Positions 47,908 to 60,888 of a DNA stretch of 64,000 nucleotides are shown one piece after another. Position 1 is the stretch's first letter; each line of letters begins with the position of its first letter. The DNA is taken from the NCBI GenBank assembly GCA_946699065.1, contig CAMPDV010000020.1:1240001-1304000 (forward strand), in the 5' to 3' direction. The stretch comes from Loxodes magnus. Taxonomy: Eukaryota > Ciliophora > Karyorelictea > Loxodida > Loxodidae. Made by a program: the position numbers and the translations under genes. Under the pieces are notes generated by a model. The model saw nothing but the letters and a program-made list of their open reading frames with translations. It did no database searches and was not told where the DNA came from.

Positions 47908-50281
47908 ATGTCTTTAAGAGCAATACTAGAAATTTCAATAAATTTAGGATCATTTAGAAACATAGATCTGTTTCAGTAGGGAATATATTGTCTTAAATTA
48001 CTATTATATCATACTGATAATAACCAAGTAATTCCTTCTTTATTTATAGCAAAAAGTAATCGCCTAGCCTTACTCTTTGATTTCATAGCAAAATTAGAAA
48101 AGAATTACAAAGAATTCTAGTAAAGATTATCATAACATTATCCCTTCCTATATAGAAGATATAGACAGCACTCTTATTACAAAAGCCTTTCTAATCAGAT
48201 ATTATGAAGAAGTAGCTGAAATAAATGACTTCTGTCAATTTAGAACTGAAATAGAAGCAAATCAAAATTACCTATAAACAGAAATGCATCTTGAAGTGAA
48301 TTTGCTGTTTGCTGATTTGATGAATTTAGGTGGGTATAATCTTTGGTAAAATTATATTGATAACATTTAAAACTTGCTAGAGTTCAAATTACTCTCAACT
48401 TAAAACTTTGTCATTAATAAGCCACTATTAGGCATTAGTGAATACTTCTAAATCGTCTTTGGCGAAACCCACTTCTGTAGTTGTGAAGGAATAATTCATA
48501 CAACTCTTATAGATTACAGATTTAGAGTGCCCTAATAAATAGTGAAATAACAGTAAGATAATCCTCCTTAATAGAACGAAAAGGCTTAAAAGAGCGAAAA
48601 TCTTAGCAATTAGAAGAAGAAGCCAGAAACATTAGCTGAATTCCTATTTGCAGATTAAAATGGAACTATGCCATATGAAGTAATTGATTTTTAGATGGAT
48701 AGAGTTTACGATTAGTTTATATATGCTTTAAAAAATGCATATGATAATCTAGCTTCAACTTTAGCTAATTTCTAAAAAATATGCTCAAGAAAGTAGCAAA
48801 AGGAAGGTTTTTAAATAGATTGTTAAATACCGCCTTTAATTCTGCCAGGTTAGTAATAAGAAAATGTAGCTTAAGAAAACAAAGAAGAGGGAAAAAAATA
48901 GAAAGAAAATGCCAAGAGTGAAAAATAAGCTAGTTCAAATTAATCAGTCTAATCAGAGAATTTAATATACAAGAAACTTTCTGAAAGATTAAAAACAAAT
49001 AGAACAGTTGAAGTATCAGAAAATATTATTTAAGAATTAAACATGATAGCTGCACAACTCTTTTAACTATGACATAAGACATGCGAATTTCTTACAACAT
49101 ATCAATCACCAATAGCATTAAAACTAGAATACTAATACTATTAAAAAGCAAAAGAGAGATGGGAATAAAGTTTCTTTACGGATATTATTTGTACAGGAGA
49201 TTTTGCATTAACATAAGATCCTAATATTGGATAAAGGCATAATTAACTTGCCAAATAAAAGCGAAAAAATCCTTAATATTTAAACTTGCCTCCTTTACCA
49301 CTTAAAGATATGAATGTTTTTCCATCCTAAATAAGTTATCCTCTTGTATTCGAAGATATTTATATAAAAGAAGAAAGCTAAACGATAGAGATTGAGACTT
49401 TAAAGCTATTTTATGAGAATTTAAAATAGGATAAATTGGAAAATTTGCAATAAGATGTGCACGTTTTTATTCTGGTACACGGTTTTTAAGGTAGTAATTT
49501 CGATATGAGACTTATAAAAAATAATTTGTCTCTATTATATCCTTAATCCCTCTTCTTATGTTCCTAGTCAAATGAAGATGATACGGAAGGAGATATTACA
49601 TAAATGGGGTTAAATTTAGCTTAGGAAACAGTTGGCTTTATAAATGAAAGATGTCAAGGCTTAAAATTAGGGAAATTAAGTTTTTTAGGCCACAGTATGG
49701 GAGGAGTAATAATAAGAGAGGCTCTTCCTTATCTAGAATAATTTAGGGATAATATGTATACTTTTGTGTCATTTTCATCTCCTCATTTAGGTTATATGTA
49801 TAACTCAAGTAAACTAGTGGATGCAGGTATCTGGATTCTTAAGAAATGAAGAAAGAGTAAATGCCTATAATAATTAAGCATGACTGATGAAAAAGTACTA
49901 GAAAATACTTTCATGTATAAGCTTAGTCAAAAAGAAGGCTTAAATTGATTTTAGAACATTTTGCTCTTAAGTTCTCATTAAGATTAATATGCTCCTTTTG
50001 AAAGTGCCAGAATTGAAATAAATCAAAAGTCAATAAGTGATCCTAAGTAAGTCTTAATGCAGTAAAGGAAATATATTTGTAAGTATGGCAAAGAATTTAA
50101 TGAATAAATTGAGTATAAAGTGCTTGATTAGACTTGATGTTAATTTTAAATTAAAAGAAAAGTGAGATTTTTATACAGAAATCTTGATAGTTTCATAGGA
50201 AGAGCAGCTCATATTTAGTTTCTTGATAACCAAGCGTTAATGAGAATGATTATTTGCAGATATGAAGAACTATTTAGTTGA
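47908..50281 (+). CDS. FAM135-family putative serine esterase/lipase
   Basis: Exons 47908-48027 and 48050-50281 with a 22-nt intron (GTAATTCC...TTTATAG); 783 residues, stop UGA 50279-50281. The N-terminal DUF3657-type region reads SFRNIDLFQQGIYCLKL, then FLIRYYEEVAEINDFCQFR, as in FAM135A/B. A variable Gln/Glu/Lys-rich linker follows. The C-terminal alpha/beta-hydrolase (DUF676) domain starts at VHVFILVHGFQGSNFDMRL (about 510) and carries the nucleophile elbow FLGHSMGGVIIREAL (Ser near residue 587) and VSFSSPHLGYMYNS, so the catalytic Ser is intact. The intron is confirmed because only the spliced frame yields the conserved segment after it. Membrane-lipid or ester hydrolysis is inferred from the fold; no substrate is known. 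Confidence 0.85.
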
Positions 50282-51648
50282 ATATGTAAAATTCTAAATT
50301 TATTATAAGTAAAGGCATTTATTAATTATAGTTTTAATTAAAGCATAGCATCTAAAAGCATACTAGTACCCTGCTTCTTTAAGAATCATCAAAAGTTTAT
50401 TCTTAATTATATGCAATTTAATTTAGTCCAATAAACTATATGTATTAGATAACTCTAAAATCATAAGTTAATTCTTTAAATTAATGAAAATACAATTTTA
50501 ATAAATAAAAAGTAATGCTATTTGATTAAGAGTTAACTCAAAAGAAATTGCTTAATAAACTCAGATTATAACACTTAAAAAATAAGTAAGATTAAGCTTT
50601 AAATAAATATAAGATTCAATCATATAATAGTTAAATACTAGGTTTAGTATAGAAGTATTTACATTATATCTATTAATTTAATTTAAAATTAGTAATTAAT
50701 AAAGACAAAAATAAATTACTTGCATTCATTACAATTAATTATTTATTTGAGAATAAGTAGTTTCTTTCTCTTTTAGTTCTAATCTATTAAAATATTTATG
50801 TAAAGAAATCTCTTATTTTGCTGAAATATAGAGTTTAAATATAAAATGTAAAAACTATAAAAATGCTTAATCCTATATATCTTTTAGATTGTAAATAATA
50901 TAAGAGTGCTTATTTACAAGAAAGATACTATATTGCTTTTCATTATTACTAGTTATTCTAAACTTCAAGTTTAAGATTAATATTCCTTCTTACAAATATT
51001 TAATTCTACTAACTTAATTAAATAAGCAAATTTCAAAAATCATAAGTAAATCAGTTTTAGGGAAAAATTATTGCTCTATAAAAGACTAAGAAGATTTAAT
51101 CTGAGAAAATAGACTCAAAATTGGGATCTAATATATGATAAGCAAACTTGATGCCATAACTTGCATACAAAATAAAATTTACTAAAATTATAAAATAAAA
51201 AAGCAAAGTAGAAGTAATTCTATTATAATTATAGTGCTTGTAATTTATAGCATTAGATAGTAGATTTATTTTAATAACTCTATATTTAATTTTAATTTAA
51301 GAGCTTCAAATTCCCTATTATTTTACAGAATCTATCAGTTCTCTTGTATCTTTATATATCTATAGTTAAGATTTTTTTATTAATCTTACTAAAACTGTTT
51401 CTTCAACTGATTGCAAACTTTTAGTATCATTTGAATAAATTAAAAATTATATTATTTGAATGCTTTAAGTAGGAACTTTTAGGAATATTGAAAGATCATG
51501 ATTGAGTAATATAAAGAAAAAGGAGCGCTAATGAATTTTATTAGATTGGCTTAAAAGCATAACTTTGAATTTAAAGTTGAATTTAATTAAAATATCTGAT
51601 CTTTTAAGTTTTGGTTCATACTTAAAATAAATATAAACTACACGTATA
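50282..51648. other. AT-rich intergenic region
   Basis: About 1.4 kb of low-complexity AT-rich sequence with no coding frame or structured element recognised. It includes the promoter side of the CS-domain gene. Confidence 0.5.
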
Positions 51649-52166
51649 ATGGAATCTGCAGAAAACGTAGAGCAACCTCAATTGGAAAAATAAGACTCAG
51701 CTCTTCAAGAATCTGTTAAAGCAAAAGGAGAATTTTCAGTAAGGCTTTATTTAGTATTACTATGCACATGCAAAGAAAGAAGGTATTGAAATTCCTGTGT
51801 AGATTGTATAAGGATGAAAACCCTAGAAATTGGAAGTTGCTGAAAGAGTTGAATAAAAGCCAGTTTAATACTAGAAACTTGAGAAATTTAGTTGAATTAG
51901 TGAAGGTGATTTTGTTACAATATATGTTAGCATTGAAGGGCTTCAAAATGACTAGATCAAAGTAGAATTCTAAAGTTCGAGTCTAGATCTTCAGGTTTAA
52001 ATGAGTCCGACTAATATTCTTAGACTATTGATAAAATAGTAAGGCTTTATGTAGATTTTCTCATTCTATTGTTCCAGAGCAATGCTATTTTAAGATAAGA
52101 AAGAAGGATTTGATGTTAAAGCTTAAGAAAGCAGATGTTGGAGATTTTTGGTCTTCACTTACATGA
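51649..52166 (+). CDS. CS-domain (p23/SGT1-like) protein
   Basis: Exons 51649-51738, 51755-52038 and 52055-52166 give 161 residues ending at UGA 52164-52166. The introns are 16 nt each and differ at one base (GTAAGGCTTTATTTAG and GTAAGGCTTTATGTAG). The N terminus is acidic (MESAENVEQPQLEKQDSALQ). Residues about 31-70 read YYYAHAKKEGIEIPVQIVQG and APERVEQK-like polar sequence; the CS fold then follows: FSWISEGDFVTIYVSIEGLQ, IKVEFQSSSLDLQV, PEQCYFKIRKKDLMLKLKKA and FWSSL. The PEQCYFKI...LKLKK pattern is closest to SGT1 and CHORD-containing CS domains, which are HSP90 co-chaperone modules. No TPR, SGS or CHORD domain is present. Confidence 0.75.
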
Positions 52167-52768
52167 AAAATTTTATTTTAAAGCATAATTTTCAGTTCAG
52201 AACTCTCTTCATAATAAATAGATCATAATTATTTTTTTTGCGTAACATATAGCAAAAATAAGGGATTCATTAGCTCTTTATTATAATCAAAAAGCTTCTT
52301 TACTTCTATCACAATAATATATTAATTCCAAATAACTTAAAGATGTAAAATAGTTAAATAAGGAAGGTTTTAAAATATTTATCTTTTAAAATAAATTATG
52401 ATGAAGAAATATATTTTTCAATTAAAATTACCTTTAAGCAATAAATTTTTAAACTAAATAGACTTCAAATCATAATAAAGCAACTCATAAATATTTGGAA
52501 TTCCTTTTTCTAAACTTTATTATTGCTTTTATAAGCATTAGACTATCTTCCTACAAACTTGGCATTTTCTATCATTTTTAAAATTCGTAAATAATTATAA
52601 TATAGTTAGAAAGTAAATTTGAAAAGAAAGAATTCAATGGGAGCTAGAGATAAAATGATGCCTTAATAGTTATATATTGTAGACACATTTATAAACGAAT
52701 AATAGCTTTCATTTTTGTTCTAATATAAATAAAATTAAAAATAAAAATGGCTAAGCTATAATAATAAA
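52167..52768. other. AT-rich intergenic stretch
   Basis: Spacer between two plus-strand genes. An earlier ATG at 52747 lies in another frame and gives no conserved sequence. Nothing else recognised. Confidence 0.5.
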
Positions 52769-54318
52769 ATGCAAATTGACAAATAATTATGAATAAACTT
52801 CGCTAAAGTAAAAAAATTGTAAGAAAAACCTAATCAACTCATTTAAGCACCTTTAAAGCTTGAGGATCTTAAAAATAAGATTAGAGAAATATGCGATTTT
52901 CCTAATTAAGTAGATTTCTATATTTATGACAATGAATTGAGGGAAATAAATTCAGATGAAAAATATGCTAGAAAGTTACAAGAGTAAGGAGAAATTTAAT
53001 TATTCCCTGAAACTTCTGAAACTTTATATCACGCAGGAATTTGTGTTACGTTCTAAGAAACTGATCATTTTATCACTTAATGAGATAACTTGCAGCAGTT
53101 TGATTAGAAAGTTAGATAAACATTTCAATTATAAAATTAGCAATGTTCTTATTTTTATTAGTTCTTTGGATGGAATATTGAAATGACTTAAGAAAATTAT
53201 GAGTAATTCAAGCAATACTATGCTCAAAATCAAAACTTAAAAGTCTAAATTAAATTGAAGTAAGTGAATACTTAAGAAATGATAGTGAAATAAAATAAAG
53301 AAGTGGAATAATTAAATGAAATCGATTAGATAATTGAAAAATAGCATAGAGAACTAGATCTTTACCTTAAGTAATAGATTGAGATAAAGAAAAAATAATT
53401 TAATGAAAAGATAAATTCCTAAATTAATCAAATTTAGAAATCCATATAAATTCAGAATTCCTTAGTTTCCAATCTAGAAGATTAGGCTAAGGGAATAGAA
53501 TAACTAACATAAGAAACACTTTAAAAGAGCTTATTTCATAGTTAATAAATATGCTAAGTGGCTTAGTAATTTTAAAACTTATCGTAATCCTAATAATAGA
53601 AATAACCTTTTGTAGAAAGTTAAAAGTCTAGTTAATAATAACCTCTACCAAATAATAAAATTCAAATTAAGGCATTACTTGATGCAAACTAAATAATCTA
53701 CCCTGGAGAAAACGTTTAAATTTCTTTGTAAGTTTTTTTTATTTCAGAGTTATTGAAAATAATAAAACCTAAATTTATCCAGCAAACAGCCTGAAAGTAT
53801 AAATAAATTAAATCTTAAAAGATATAGATATCGAAATAAAATCTCTTGAAAAAACAGTTACTTGGTTGAACATAGTTGCATAAACTATTCCTGAAAATGT
53901 TTCAAATCAAAACACTGTCTAATAAACAGCTGATATTAAAATTATGGAAAAATTTTAAGGAAATTGAATTTAAGTTTCGAACTTATTTTAAATAAGTTAT
54001 TCGGTGATTCAGCCTATAATAAACTGAGATGAAATTACTCCATATTAAGCTTAGTAGAGGTAAAATTTGATTTTGGCTTTTCCTTTCTCATGCATGAATA
54101 ATTTCCTGCCTGATAAATGCTATATATATGATAAAAAGCATAAAATGAAAAGTTTTGATGTTGAAAAATTAAGTAATAATAAATTTTAAGCTTCAATGAA
54201 AATTGTAGTTGGAAGTAAAACTGGTGATTTCAATATCACAGTTAGATTATGTCGCAATGAACAAATGTTTGGAAGTTCTAAGACAGTGCCTATTAAGATT
54301 TTAAACACTTAAAACTGA
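52769..54318 (+). CDS. PB1-like / coiled-coil / Ig-like (FW-type) protein, possibly NBR1-like
   Basis: Exons 52769-53727 and 53748-54318, 20-nt intron GTAAGTTTTTTTTATTTCAG; 509 residues, stop UGA 54316-54318. Residues about 10-70 look like a PB1 fold (APLKLEDLKNKIREICDF, QVDFYIYDNELREINSDEKY). A segment TLYHAGICVTFQETDHFITQ sits where a ZZ finger would be but lacks the Cys pattern. Coiled coil covers about 135-290. The C terminus is beta-rich in two blocks: ALLDANQIIYPGENVQISLV, and VVGSKTGDFNITVRLCRNEQ with MFGSSKTVPIKI, the latter resembling the end of the four-tryptophan (FW) domain of NBR1. An autophagy-receptor relationship is a hypothesis from domain order only. Confidence 0.5.
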
Positions 54319-56124
54319 ACAATTTTAAATAATTTCCTCATTATATATATTCAATTTAATATCATTCTCATATTCTATATTCTATATTCTAATGCAATTA
54401 TATCTATTTAACTCAAGCTTAGTGGATAAAAAATAAATAATTTTATATACTTCTAAAAGAGCAAACTGATCAAAATTATTCTTGCATTAGTTTAACTAAA
54501 AGCTTATATTTTAAGCACTAAACTTAATTTTATTTTTTAATTACTTTTAAATAGAAAGTGAAGAATCTATGATAATTGTAAGATTCATAAACATTTTTTA
54601 ATTTTAAATCCTTTAAAATAGAAAGAGAACTTAAAGGATACAATTACATTTATTATATTAACTTTTAGAATTACTTATAATTAGTAGTAACTATCAATTT
54701 TTTGTCAGTAAAGTTATTATCTTTTCAGTAGTTAATATTTTTAGAGTTATATTTAATTTTTATCTAGAAGAGTATCTTCACATCCTATGTTTTATTTAAA
54801 TACATAAAAAGAAATTTTTTAGAAAGCACTAAATCTTTTAATTTATAAAATAAATTTAAGTTTAAAAGAGTTAAATTATAAGGATAAGAGTCTTATTCAT
54901 TTAATGCTATTTATAGTTCTAATTGTTATAGAATAAAATCAGATTTTAAATAGCCTAAATGGATTTATATTAATAGAATACTAATTACGTAAAAAATAAT
55001 TTTTCGTTAATCCCTTATTTATCTTAAAATTATTAGCTTTCTATTAATTTAAGCTCAAATATTCAACTTTGTAAACTCCCTTCTCTATCTTAATCAGTTG
55101 GAATTATAAAAATATAATTAAAAATCTCTTTATAACTGTAATTGATTAAATGTTTATTCTTTAGGTATTTACATAGATTAGATCTTTATTTGCTTCAATA
55201 GTTAAGACATAATACCTTTTAGAATCAATAATATTTTTACTTTTTAGACTAAAGATTTTTTGCTAATGATCTAGAAATAAGCTAATTACTAAACATTTAT
55301 AGTAAGGGTCTCTAATTCTAGTTAGTAGTTCTACTTAATTTCAAAATAATCTTTCCAGTGTTTAGTTTTCTATCTTAACGCAAAATAGATGTTGATTGTT
55401 TATAATTTAGACTTGATAATCCTGGATTTTCAAATACTGTAAGCAACTTATGTAATTCTTAATTTAAAATCTATAATACATTAATTTGCTAGCAAAGCTA
55501 TTCAGAATATCTATAAGCGAATATTTGTTAGTATACTAATGCTTTATAGAATATAACTAAGTAATAAGTAAATTTACTTTAAAATGATGGAAATATTTAC
55601 AAGTTTAAGTATACTATATCAGATTTAACTAAGTTTATCCTAGTTTACTTTGATTTTAAATATATACTTAGTATAAATCATAACTTTAATTCATTACTAT
55701 CTTAGACTATTTCACATTTTAACATATTATGCCTTTCTCTACTAGTATTCATTAAAAGAGCTATTAATTGAGCGATGAATCTGCTATAGTTTATTTTATT
55801 ATTATTTTTGTATTATAAAATCTTAATTATCTAGTATATTAAAACCTAGGCATATGTTCCTTAATTATAACTAGCCTTATTATAATTACTTTATTTTAAA
55901 TTTGATTGATAAAGATAGGAAATGTCTATTTATGTAAATTCTTCTTTATATGCTTGTAAAGAATGCAAGTAATGTAAGCTTGATCATTAATCCACTCATT
56001 AGAATTATCTATTTATCTGTAAATTTGAGAGTATTACTTTCATAACTTAACTAGGCTATTTACTAAACATTAAGGGAATTTTTTAGGTTTTCTTACCCTT
56101 TTTAAATAAGAAAAGATACTAAAA
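54319..56124. other. AT-rich intergenic region
   Basis: About 1.8 kb with no protein-like frame. A short tandem repeat of ATTCTAT-type units lies near 54371-54391. Otherwise nothing recognised. Confidence 0.5.
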
Positions 56125-58834
56125 ATGTCTTGTAAAGTTATCTTTAATTTCAAAACTCAAACTGAATTTGGAGAATCTGTATCTGTTGTTGGAAGCTCAA
56201 ATGAACTGGGAAACTGGTAATTTGAGTATTCTTTACCATTATATACTGATGAACAAACATATCCAATATGATCAGGGTTCGCTAAATTACCTTAGAATAC
56301 TAATGTTGACTACAAATATCTTTATATAAAGAACGGAGAGATTTCAAGGTGAGAATCTCTTTAAGGTAACAGGAAGATGCTTACAGTTGGACAAGAAATG
56401 ATAGTTCATGATGATGATTAATCTTCCATATCTAGACATATTATTAAGGAGTAAGTTATTAAAAAATAAAAAAACTAGAGACTTATTGAGGAAACTTAAT
56501 GTGAACTTGATTCTTCTGATCATGTTATCATTGCTTCTTTCTTTCTACCTTTCAACATCATTAAAGAAGAAGGAAAGTGAGTTATAAAAGAAAGAGATGG
56601 AATGCTAATTCCTTTTTTAAGTAAATTACCTCACAATTATAAAATAACGTGAGTGGGCTGACCTGGTCAGTAAACTGAAGACCATGAAGAGTTGAGAGAA
56701 TAATTTAAGTAAATAAACTGTATTCCAGTATTTTTAGAAAATTCAGTGGTAGATAAAGCTATATACTTATTTATATCCTAATTCTTGGCACCACTTTTTC
56801 ATCATATGGTAGATATAAATATTCTAATGAAAGAGTAAGCTTTTATTCAGATTATAAATATTCACTGAAGAAGATTGATAAGCATATCGAATGATGAACG
56901 AATAATTTGCTTAAGCTATTCTAAAGATTTATAAGCCTTCAGATATGATCTGAATACATGATATTCATCTCATGCTTGTTTCTAGTTTTGTTTCGTAAAG
57001 ATAAAATCAGGCTAATATAGGATTTCATTTGCATGTTCCATTTCCTTCTTCAGAAGTTTATAGAATGCTACCAATGAGAGACGAAATAATAAACTCTCTA
57101 CTTTGCAATAATTTGATAGCCTTCCATTAATTTGAATATGCAAGACACTTTATAACAAGTTGTAAGCGCTTGCTTGGATTATAATATGATGCAGATGAGC
57201 AAAAGTTCACGATTAAGTACTACGGAAGAACAATTAAGATAATTATTTCCAACGTAGCTGTTTAAAAGGAATTCATTGACTAATCTTTATAGCTGCAAGA
57301 TGTTCAATAGTAAATCAGCTTTCTTCAAGAATAGTACAAGGGAAAGTTTATATTTTTAGCAATTGATAGGCTAAGATAATTCTCTGGAATAACTTTAAAA
57401 TTTGAAGCTTATTACAGGCTACTGCAGTAGTAAATCAACTCGGATACAATGCTTATTCAATTATTAATTCCAGTAAAAGGAGTGACTTTTGAAGAGGAAG
57501 CTCGAGTTAGAGAAGTCATAGAATATTGGAGTAATAAAATTAAAGAATATGGAAATAAAATCTAAACAATAGAAAAGCATTTTGATCTAAACGAAAGAGT
57601 TGTTTACTATTAAATTTCCGACTGCGTTATCAATACAACTTTTAGGGATGGCTTATGTCTTGCACCTTTTGAATATAATGCTTGCAAGTAAGGAACTATC
57701 ATTTTAAGTGAATTTGCAGGAACATGCAGGAGTCTAAATTAAACTATAAGAGTTAATCCGTTCGATATTAATCAAGTATGCAATGCTATGTACTAAGCTA
57801 TAGAATTAGACACACTAGAAAATAAGTAGAAACATATAAAAGATTCCAATTATATAGTTAAGCATAGCATAGCTAATTGAGCAAATTCCTTTATTAAACA
57901 ATTAAAAAAGTCTCAAGTCAATTTCCAGTAGCATCAAATTATTTAAGCAGGATTTGGAATGTCTCACCGTGTTGTTCTTCTACCAAAAGAATTTTATCAT
58001 GTCTCAAGTATATTAGAAAAGGCTTAATAATGTACTAGGAAGTTGTTCTTTTTAGTTTATGAAGGAACTTTTCCAGAAAAAAATGAACCTTCCTAATAAA
58101 CAATTCTAGTCTTATAGACTTTATGCTAAAATCCTTAAAATATTGTAGTATTAGTAAGCAGTAAAGAAAAGTCAGACTTATAAAAATGATTTGGATCCAT
58201 AGATAATTTAAATCTAATAGCTGAAAACGGTTGCGAACTTAGATGGAAAGAAGAATGAAGCAAAAATGAAAAAATGGATATTTCTTGAAAGCAAATGTGC
58301 ATTAATATTATGCAAGAGTGTTGTGAGCGTACTGATGGCTCTTACTTAGAAATAAAACAATATTCTGTTCGTTTTTGCTACTAGAATTGCGACGTTGACG
58401 AAGGATTGTGGCAAGCTAAAGAGCTCTCAAATTAACTTGATATAATTCTCAAATCATTCTTTGATATTGTAATTTGAACAGGGCCATATTATGTGGAAGT
58501 TATGCCTTAAGGTATTGATAAAGGAAGCTTGGTTATCGATATTATTAAGCGTATTTAGCCTTGTGTAGATTTCATTCTTTGTATAGGAAGTGATCGAAGT
58601 GATGATGAAATATTTAAAGTACTTAAAAATCTTCCAAAGCAAATAACAGTTTGCTGTTGTACAGTAGAAAAGAAGCCATGTGAAGCAACGTATTATCTAA
58701 ATGGATAAGAAGAAGTAATACAATTTTTAAATTCCCTCTGTGATTAGAAAGAAAATGGTTCTCAGACTATTTTTGCTTCCTTTTCTATAATTGAAGACGA
58801 ACACTCAGACATAATTTTTGATACTTTTGAATGA
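56125..58834 (+). CDS. CBM20-TPS-TPP fusion (trehalose-6-phosphate synthase-like, probably non-catalytic)
   Basis: Exons 56125-56834 and 56851-58834, 16-nt intron GTAAGCTTTTATTCAG; 897 residues, stop UGA 58832-58834. Residues 1-100 are a starch-binding CBM20 (VSVVGSSNELGNWQ). The GT20 synthase domain (about 130-600) has WVGWPG (both Trp are UGA), EDWQAYRMMNEQFAQAI, HDIHLMLVSSFV, GFHLHVPFPSSEVYRMLPMR and IAFHQFEYARHF. The phosphatase domain (about 625-890) has IGSDRSDDEIF. Key residues are altered: the SNRLP loop is SFFLP (138-142), the substrate Lys of VDRLDYIKG is Ser in IDRLRQFSG (408-416), and the phosphatase nucleophile motif DYDGT is VYEGT (639-643). This recalls plant class II TPS proteins, which are regulatory. 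Loss of both activities is inferred. Confidence 0.85.
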
Positions 58835-59715
58835 TTAATTTTAGATTTAAACTCTTGTTTGTTTAGATTCTAGATTTTAATCTTTAGAATTATTTTGTAA
58901 AGTAAAAATATAAATCTTTATGGTTTATTTAATAGTTGCCATTAAATTTTTCGAAAGAGCATTTTAAATTTAAATTTACAAGTAAAATGATTTATAATTT
59001 GAATATACCTAAATGTACTAATATAAAAGTGTAAATATTTGATATAATCTTAAAAGGAAAATAGATTATAATATCTAAAATAATTTAAATGGTATTCTAA
59101 TTAAAGTTATTTGAATTTTATATACTATAAAAAGGTTAGAATCATTATATATTTTAGTTATCTTAAATTTTACCTTTTTATCTAAAATGAATAGTTTTGT
59201 AATTAAATTATGAATAATTTTTAATTTAAGTATAATATTGAAAAAGAGCTACATAGAAGCTTCTTATTCTATAATTCATGATAATCTAACATTTTTTAAA
59301 ACTTCATAGCAATTTTAATTATTTCTGCTACTTAGCATTTATGCTGTTTTTATTTTTTAAATAACTTAAGATTTTTATTTTGAATAATAATTATTTAATA
59401 AATAAATCTACTTTGTATTCTATCTAAATAGAGCTTCTTCCTCTCATGCTAATATACTTAGCCTTTTATTTATATTTATATAAAATTAAATTAATTTAAA
59501 TTAGAAGAATCTTTTCATTTTGAATGATTAATAAAAGATTTAGAGTTATTAAAGCTGAGTGAGATAGTAAAGTAATCTTAGAGAAACATTAAATAGACTT
59601 AAATATAAATTGATTGATACTTATCTTCATTATGGATTAGAAAAGACTTTAATATAAGTTTATGATATAAATAGCTTATTATTGAAGAATATAATATATT
59701 ATTTTCAAAATCTAA
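58835..59715. other. AT-rich intergenic region
   Basis: Spacer between two plus-strand genes. No coding frame, repeat or RNA gene recognised. Confidence 0.5.
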
Positions 59716-60888
59716 ATGGTTTTCTTTTCTCTTGATGAAAAAAGAAATTAAATTCTGCCTAGGTTAGTCCTGACATTTTTGCATTAGGAATTACATTTGC
59801 GTTATATTATTTTGTACTAATTGCACTTTTTGCGGATTTTGGTTTTTAATAAGAAGAAATTTTATTGCCATCTTCATCATATAGAGGAGATAAATATTAA
59901 TGTGGACTCATATCAGCTTAACTTCCAAAAGATTATTTTTATTCAAGCCTTTAGTATATAGTTTTAGTTTAAGGAGAAGACAGTTAAATTGAACTTTCTT
60001 AAATATTTTCTTCTGAAGCATTTTTTTTAATTCCAATTTAAGAAATTGCATCTTGTTTTAGTTTACTTTGCTTTAGTTTACTTCCTTCAATGCTCATACA
60101 TGATTTAGCTTTAGTTTGCGTTTAAGTCGCCTTTTCTTTATTTTAAGCAACAAACTTTAAATATTTTTTCTTAACTTACTTTTATTATACAGCAGCATTA
60201 ATAGATTTGCTTATTTCTTTAAGAGTTTCATGTGCCTGTATTAATTCTTACCCTTAAAGGACTAGATTTTCATCTGAAATCTTTAATAATTTTAGGTTAA
60301 AATGTTGGTGTAATAATCATAATCCTTTGCTTTGGTCTCATTTTGACATGAGTATCAATTATTTTAATTGATTACTACTTTTTATTTCCTCTTATAGGAC
60401 CATCTGAATCTCTTTATTCGCTTATCTTCTATTTATTCTTATTAATTCCAACAAGAGTATTAAAACTTACACTTTTCTTTATGTATTAACGAAAAACTTT
60501 TTACTTGGGTTAAGTGAAATATTGTTCTGATATTGCTTCTGATTATCTTTATCTCTAATCTGGCTATTTGGAGTCTTAATTTTAATTTTCAGTAGGTTTT
60601 ACAATTTTTCTCGAAGCTAAAATTAAATTTTACTTATAATTGGACCGCGTGAAACTTGCTCCATACGGTTATGAAATTAAAACAAAGTCTTATACAAAAC
60701 AGCAGCCATTTAATAATCTTAATTTGTATAATTTTAATTTAATCTAAACTATTCCTATATTAGAGCTAAAGAGTAAACTAGTCTAATATTATTTTATATA
60801 TCTCTATCTATATTAAGATAACTATAATCATGTTTTTTTGAAATTACTAAATGCACCTTAAAATAATGCAATAGAGAAAAGAATCTGA
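59716..60888 (+). CDS. Polytopic membrane protein of unknown family
   Basis: Main exons run to 60125 and from 60148; the 22-nt intron 60126-60147 (GTCGCCTT...TTTTAAG) is supported because only the spliced frame stays protein-like. The start is uncertain: either ATG 59716 followed by a 26-nt intron, or ATG 59735 with a 25-nt intron 59763-59787; both lead into GITFALYYFVLIALFADFGF. Hydrophobic segments follow: ASCFSLLCFSLLPSMLI, VPVLILTLKG, VGVIIIILCFGLILTWVSII, YSLIFYLFLLIPTRVLKLTL. A soluble loop SSSYRGDKYQCGLISAQLP lies between the first two. The C-terminal tail is polar (YGYEIKTKSYTKQQPFNN). Convincing sequence ends near 60740; the UGA is 60886-60888. No family recognised. Confidence 0.5.
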
